This document shows, one piece after another, positions 7,246 to 8,589 of a stretch of 8,589 nucleotides of DNA. The stretch is from assembly GCA_050251635.1 (NCBI GenBank), contig JBFWML010000063.1, positions 1 to 8,589 of the forward strand, read 5' to 3'. The notes under the pieces were generated by a model that was not told where the DNA came from, ran no database searches, and saw only the letters and a program-made list of their open reading frames with translations. The DNA comes from JBFWML01 sp050251635. Lineage in GTDB: Bacteria; Campylobacterota; Campylobacteria; Campylobacterales; SZUA-545. Position 1 is the first letter of the stretch. Every line of letters begins with the position of its first letter. The position numbers were made by a program, and so were the translations under genes.

Positions 7246-7273
7246 TTGCTTGATCCGGCGGTTTTGGTACAAT
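7246..7273 (+). promoter_or_regulatory. Likely sigma70-type promoter of the toxin-antitoxin operon
   Basis: TTGCTT (7246-7251) and TACAAT (7268-7273) are separated by 16 bases, a good -35/-10 match. The -10 box runs into the palindrome described next. The antitoxin ATG is 31 bases downstream. No terminator is visible between the previous gene (stop at 7241) and this point, so some readthrough from the fdhD operon is possible. Confidence 0.6.
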
Positions 7274-7289
7274 AATACGAAAGTATTAT
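7272..7289 (+). promoter_or_regulatory. Palindromic operator overlapping the -10 box
   Basis: Perfect 7-bp inverted repeat: ATAATAC (7272-7278), spacer GAAA, GTATTAT (7283-7289). It overlaps the end of the -10 box and covers the likely transcription start. RelB/DinJ-type antitoxins are ribbon-helix-helix dimers that bind such palindromes and repress their own operon, which is the inferred function here. Confidence 0.65.
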
Positions 7290-7304
7290 ATTAAGGGTGC
7301 CCCT

Positions 7305-7547
7305 ATGAGACAGACCACCAGCATGAAACTCGATCCGCAGGCCAAAGCCGAAGCCAAAGAGGTGCTTTCGGCACTGGGTTTGACTCTGAGCGAAGCGGTT
7401 AACCTCTTTTTGCATCAGGTCAAATTGCGCCAAGGCATCCCCTTTGAGATCGAACTGCCCAACAAAAAAACCCAAAAGATCATGAAAGAGGTGCGCCAAG
7501 GCCGCCATGTTGAGGCTTTTGATCCGGACGAGCTCAAGCGTGCCTAA
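7305..7547 (+). CDS. dinJ: RelB/DinJ-family antitoxin
   Basis: This 80-residue protein has an N-terminal ribbon-helix-helix of RelB/DinJ type: TTSMKLDPQAKAEAKEVLSA, then LGLTLSEAVNLFLHQVKLRQGIPFEI, which is very typical of the family (LGLxxSxAIxxFLxQxxxxxGIPF). The C-terminal part, with LPNKKTQKIMKEVRQGRH and an acidic end, is the toxin-neutralising region. It dimerises, binds the operator upstream, and blocks the YafQ toxin. The stop overlaps the toxin start by 8 bases, usual for such pairs. The first ATG follows an AAGGG ribosome site at 7293-7297. Confidence 0.93.
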   Translation: MRQTTSMKLDPQAKAEAKEVLSALGLTLSEAVNLFLHQVKLRQGIPFEIELPNKKTQKIMKEVRQGRHVEAFDPDELKRA

Positions 7548-7815
7548 AATCCTTCGCCACAAAGCCTTTTTAAAAGACTTCCGATCGGTGCGGCTAACTG
7601 ACGGACAGTTTGAAAAACTCATTGACTATCTGGCCCTGATCAAAGAGGCCAAACCGTTACCGTCCCAAGCGCAGGACCATACGCTCAAGGGCGAATGGCA
7701 GGATTTTAGGGAGTGCCATCTTGGCGGCGATATGTTGCTGATTTATTGGGTGGATACTGCAAGCGATCAGGTCACCCTAACGCGGTTGGGAACCCATAGT
7801 GAGCTTTTTGGGTAG
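7540..7815 (+). CDS. yafQ: YafQ-family mRNA interferase toxin
   Basis: Read from GTG 7540 this is 91 residues, close to E. coli YafQ (92). The catalytic residues of YafQ (H50, H63, D67, H87) have counterparts H47 (QDHTLKG), H60 (FRECHLGGD), D64 and H86 (LGTHSELFG). The LLIYWV strand and the GTH-x-x-LFG ending are also typical, so the toxin should be active. The known action is ribosome-dependent cleavage of translated mRNA, neutralised by DinJ. An in-frame ATG at 7507 would add 11 residues not seen in the family; the GTG overlapping the antitoxin end is the better start and implies coupled translation. Confidence 0.93.
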   Translation: MPKILRHKAFLKDFRSVRLTDGQFEKLIDYLALIKEAKPLPSQAQDHTLKGEWQDFRECHLGGDMLLIYWVDTASDQVTLTRLGTHSELFG

Positions 7816-7823
7816 GCACCAAG

Positions 7824-8279
7824 ATGGAATCAATCAATGAAATGTGGACAAAGTTCAACGACTATTCCAACAGGCTTGCAGAAGAGCTTGGTCGCACAAG
7901 CAATATCGTCGGTGAATACGCAGAATACCTTGCGTGTCAATACTATGAAGGCAAGCATTTAAAGATTTCCGGGGCCAGCGCAGATGTCGAAGACCGTGAT
8001 GGGCACCTCTATCAGATAAAATCGCGTAAGATTAAAAAAGGCATGACGACCCAACTGAATGTAATCCGTTCTTGGGAATTTGACTATTTGGTGGTTATTC
8101 TTTTTGGTGAATCGGGACAAGTTCAAAAAGCGATTGAGGTGCCTGTGAGGATTGCGCGAGAGTATGCGGTCGAGAATAGTCATCAAAACGGGTTTATTAT
8201 TACTACTACACAAAAATTCTTAAACGATGAGCATTGCAAAGATATTACGGACCCACTAAAGAAACAACAAACCCTGTAG
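7824..8279 (+). CDS. PD-(D/E)XK-like nuclease-type protein (DUF6998-like)
   Basis: This 151-residue protein begins 8 bases after the toxin stop. It shows TSNIVGEYAEYLAC (residues 25-38, with E31 and E34) and then SADVEDRDGHLYQIKSRK (52-69), giving a D54...Q64-x-K66 arrangement like the D-(D/E/Q)xK core of restriction-endonuclease-fold proteins. The strand EFDYLVVILFG follows. This layout resembles small restriction-like proteins I associate with the DUF6998 family; the exact name is from memory. If the core is active it would be a metal-dependent nuclease, but no substrate or partner domain is present. Base composition is clearly more AT-rich than the genes to the left, pointing to recent acquisition. 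No good Shine-Dalgarno is seen, so translation may be coupled to the toxin. Confidence 0.7.
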   Translation: MESINEMWTKFNDYSNRLAEELGRTSNIVGEYAEYLACQYYEGKHLKISGASADVEDRDGHLYQIKSRKIKKGMTTQLNVIRSWEFDYLVVILFGESGQVQKAIEVPVRIAREYAVENSHQNGFIITTTQKFLNDEHCKDITDPLKKQQTL

Positions 8280-8306
8280 GATTTCGCAAGCGGCAAAGGA
8301 GTGGCT

Positions 8307-8534
8307 ATGGGTGTAAACGTCTCGGTCCAGATCGATCAAAAACTCCACGAACAAGCCAAGGCCGACGCGCCGATCGAACACCGCACCATTGCGGGGCAGA
8401 TCGAGTTTTGGGCGCGCGTGGGGCGTGCTGCGCTGGATAATCCCGATTTGCCCGCTTCGTTTGTTGCGCAGTTGTTGGCCTCCATGCAAGAGCCCCGTGA
8501 ACAGGCCGAAGCGTTTGTGCCGCGAAGCCAGTAA
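8307..8534 (+). CDS. ParD-like antitoxin
   Basis: This 75-residue protein has VNVSVQIDQKLHEQAKADA and then HRTIAGQIEFWARVGRAALDNPDLP, which is the pattern of the small 'ParD-like antitoxin of type II TA system' family (PF11903): a ribbon-helix-helix with the R-x-x-AGQIE-W-A-R-x-GR signature. A strong ribosome site (AAAGGAG, 8295-8301) lies 5 bases before ATG 8307; the in-frame GTG at 8301 falls inside that site and is not preferred. No obvious toxin is next to it within the window, though the gene starting at 8578 could be one. It may bind DNA and regulate its own transcription. Confidence 0.82.
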   Translation: MGVNVSVQIDQKLHEQAKADAPIEHRTIAGQIEFWARVGRAALDNPDLPASFVAQLLASMQEPREQAEAFVPRSQ

Positions 8535-8577
8535 CGCAAAAATTTCTATTGGAATTTAAAACGATAAAGGAAAAAAC

Positions 8578-8589
8578 ATGACCTTTTAT
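8578..8589 (+). CDS. Start of a further gene, truncated by window end
   Basis: An ATG at 8578 is preceded by AAAGGA (8566-8571) at suitable spacing. Only four codons (M-T-F-Y) are inside the window, so the product cannot be told. The 43-base gap before it (8535-8577) is AT-rich and could hold a weak promoter, but I see no clear -35/-10 pair and no terminator. Confidence 0.45.

Noticed and set aside
7507..7539. Earlier ATG start for the YafQ toxin
   Set aside because: The extra 11 residues are not part of the family, and the GTG at 7540 gives a family-length protein.
8545..8560. Imperfect AAATT/AATTT inverted repeat before the last gene
   Set aside because: Only five AT pairs, expected by chance in AT-rich DNA.
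1..8589. Frequent GATCGG / CGATCGG words across the window
   Set aside because: Most are Ile-Gly codons ATC-GGC in a GC-rich coding sequence; I could not show enrichment over expectation by eye, so no iterated-palindrome claim is made.

Overview
The window is a respiratory formate dehydrogenase (Fdh) locus followed by a short accessory segment that carries toxin-antitoxin genes. The gene set and order are: TorD-type chaperone, small Tat protein, selenocysteine FdhA, FdhB, FdhC, FdhD, then a ModE-like regulator. This order, with compact overlapping genes, resembles Campylobacterota (epsilonproteobacterial) fdh loci such as that of Campylobacter jejuni. The base composition is clearly GC-rich for that group, so a GC-richer member is my best guess. 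A betaproteobacterium with the same Fdh type is not excluded.

Region 1 (1-5223) is the structural operon, all on the + strand. It starts with the 3' part of a TorD-family chaperone that has an apparent +1 frameshift near 97-100. A hairpin-bearing gap of 81 bases follows, then a small Tat-signal protein of the 'formate dehydrogenase region TAT target' type. Next is fdhA, the catalytic molybdopterin subunit, which reads through an in-frame TGA (selenocysteine 183) with a SECIS-like hairpin just downstream. fdhB (four [4Fe-4S] clusters) and fdhC (membrane cytochrome b) complete the enzyme. A strong Rho-independent terminator closes this block at 5197-5223. The expected flow is periplasmic formate to the Mo/Sec site in FdhA, to the FeS clusters, to haem b in FdhC, to the quinone pool.

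Region 2 (5237-7241) is a maturation and regulation block whose three genes overlap by 4 bases at each junction. fdhD supplies the sulfur for the Mo cofactor. A ModE-like HTH protein has an unusual Cys-containing N-terminal domain and no molybdate-binding domain. The third gene encodes a protein that looks like the persulfide-bearing C-terminal part of a NifS/IscS cysteine desulfurase without a recognisable PLP domain. This trio is the most unusual part of the window and may be a dedicated sulfur or selenium relay for Fdh.

Region 3 (7242-8589) is accessory DNA. It holds a promoter with an overlapping palindromic operator, a RelB/DinJ-YafQ toxin-antitoxin pair, a PD-(D/E)XK-like nuclease-type gene of visibly lower GC placed 8 bases after the toxin, a ParD-like antitoxin, and the first codons of another gene. 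I saw no tRNA, rRNA, CRISPR array or insertion sequence.
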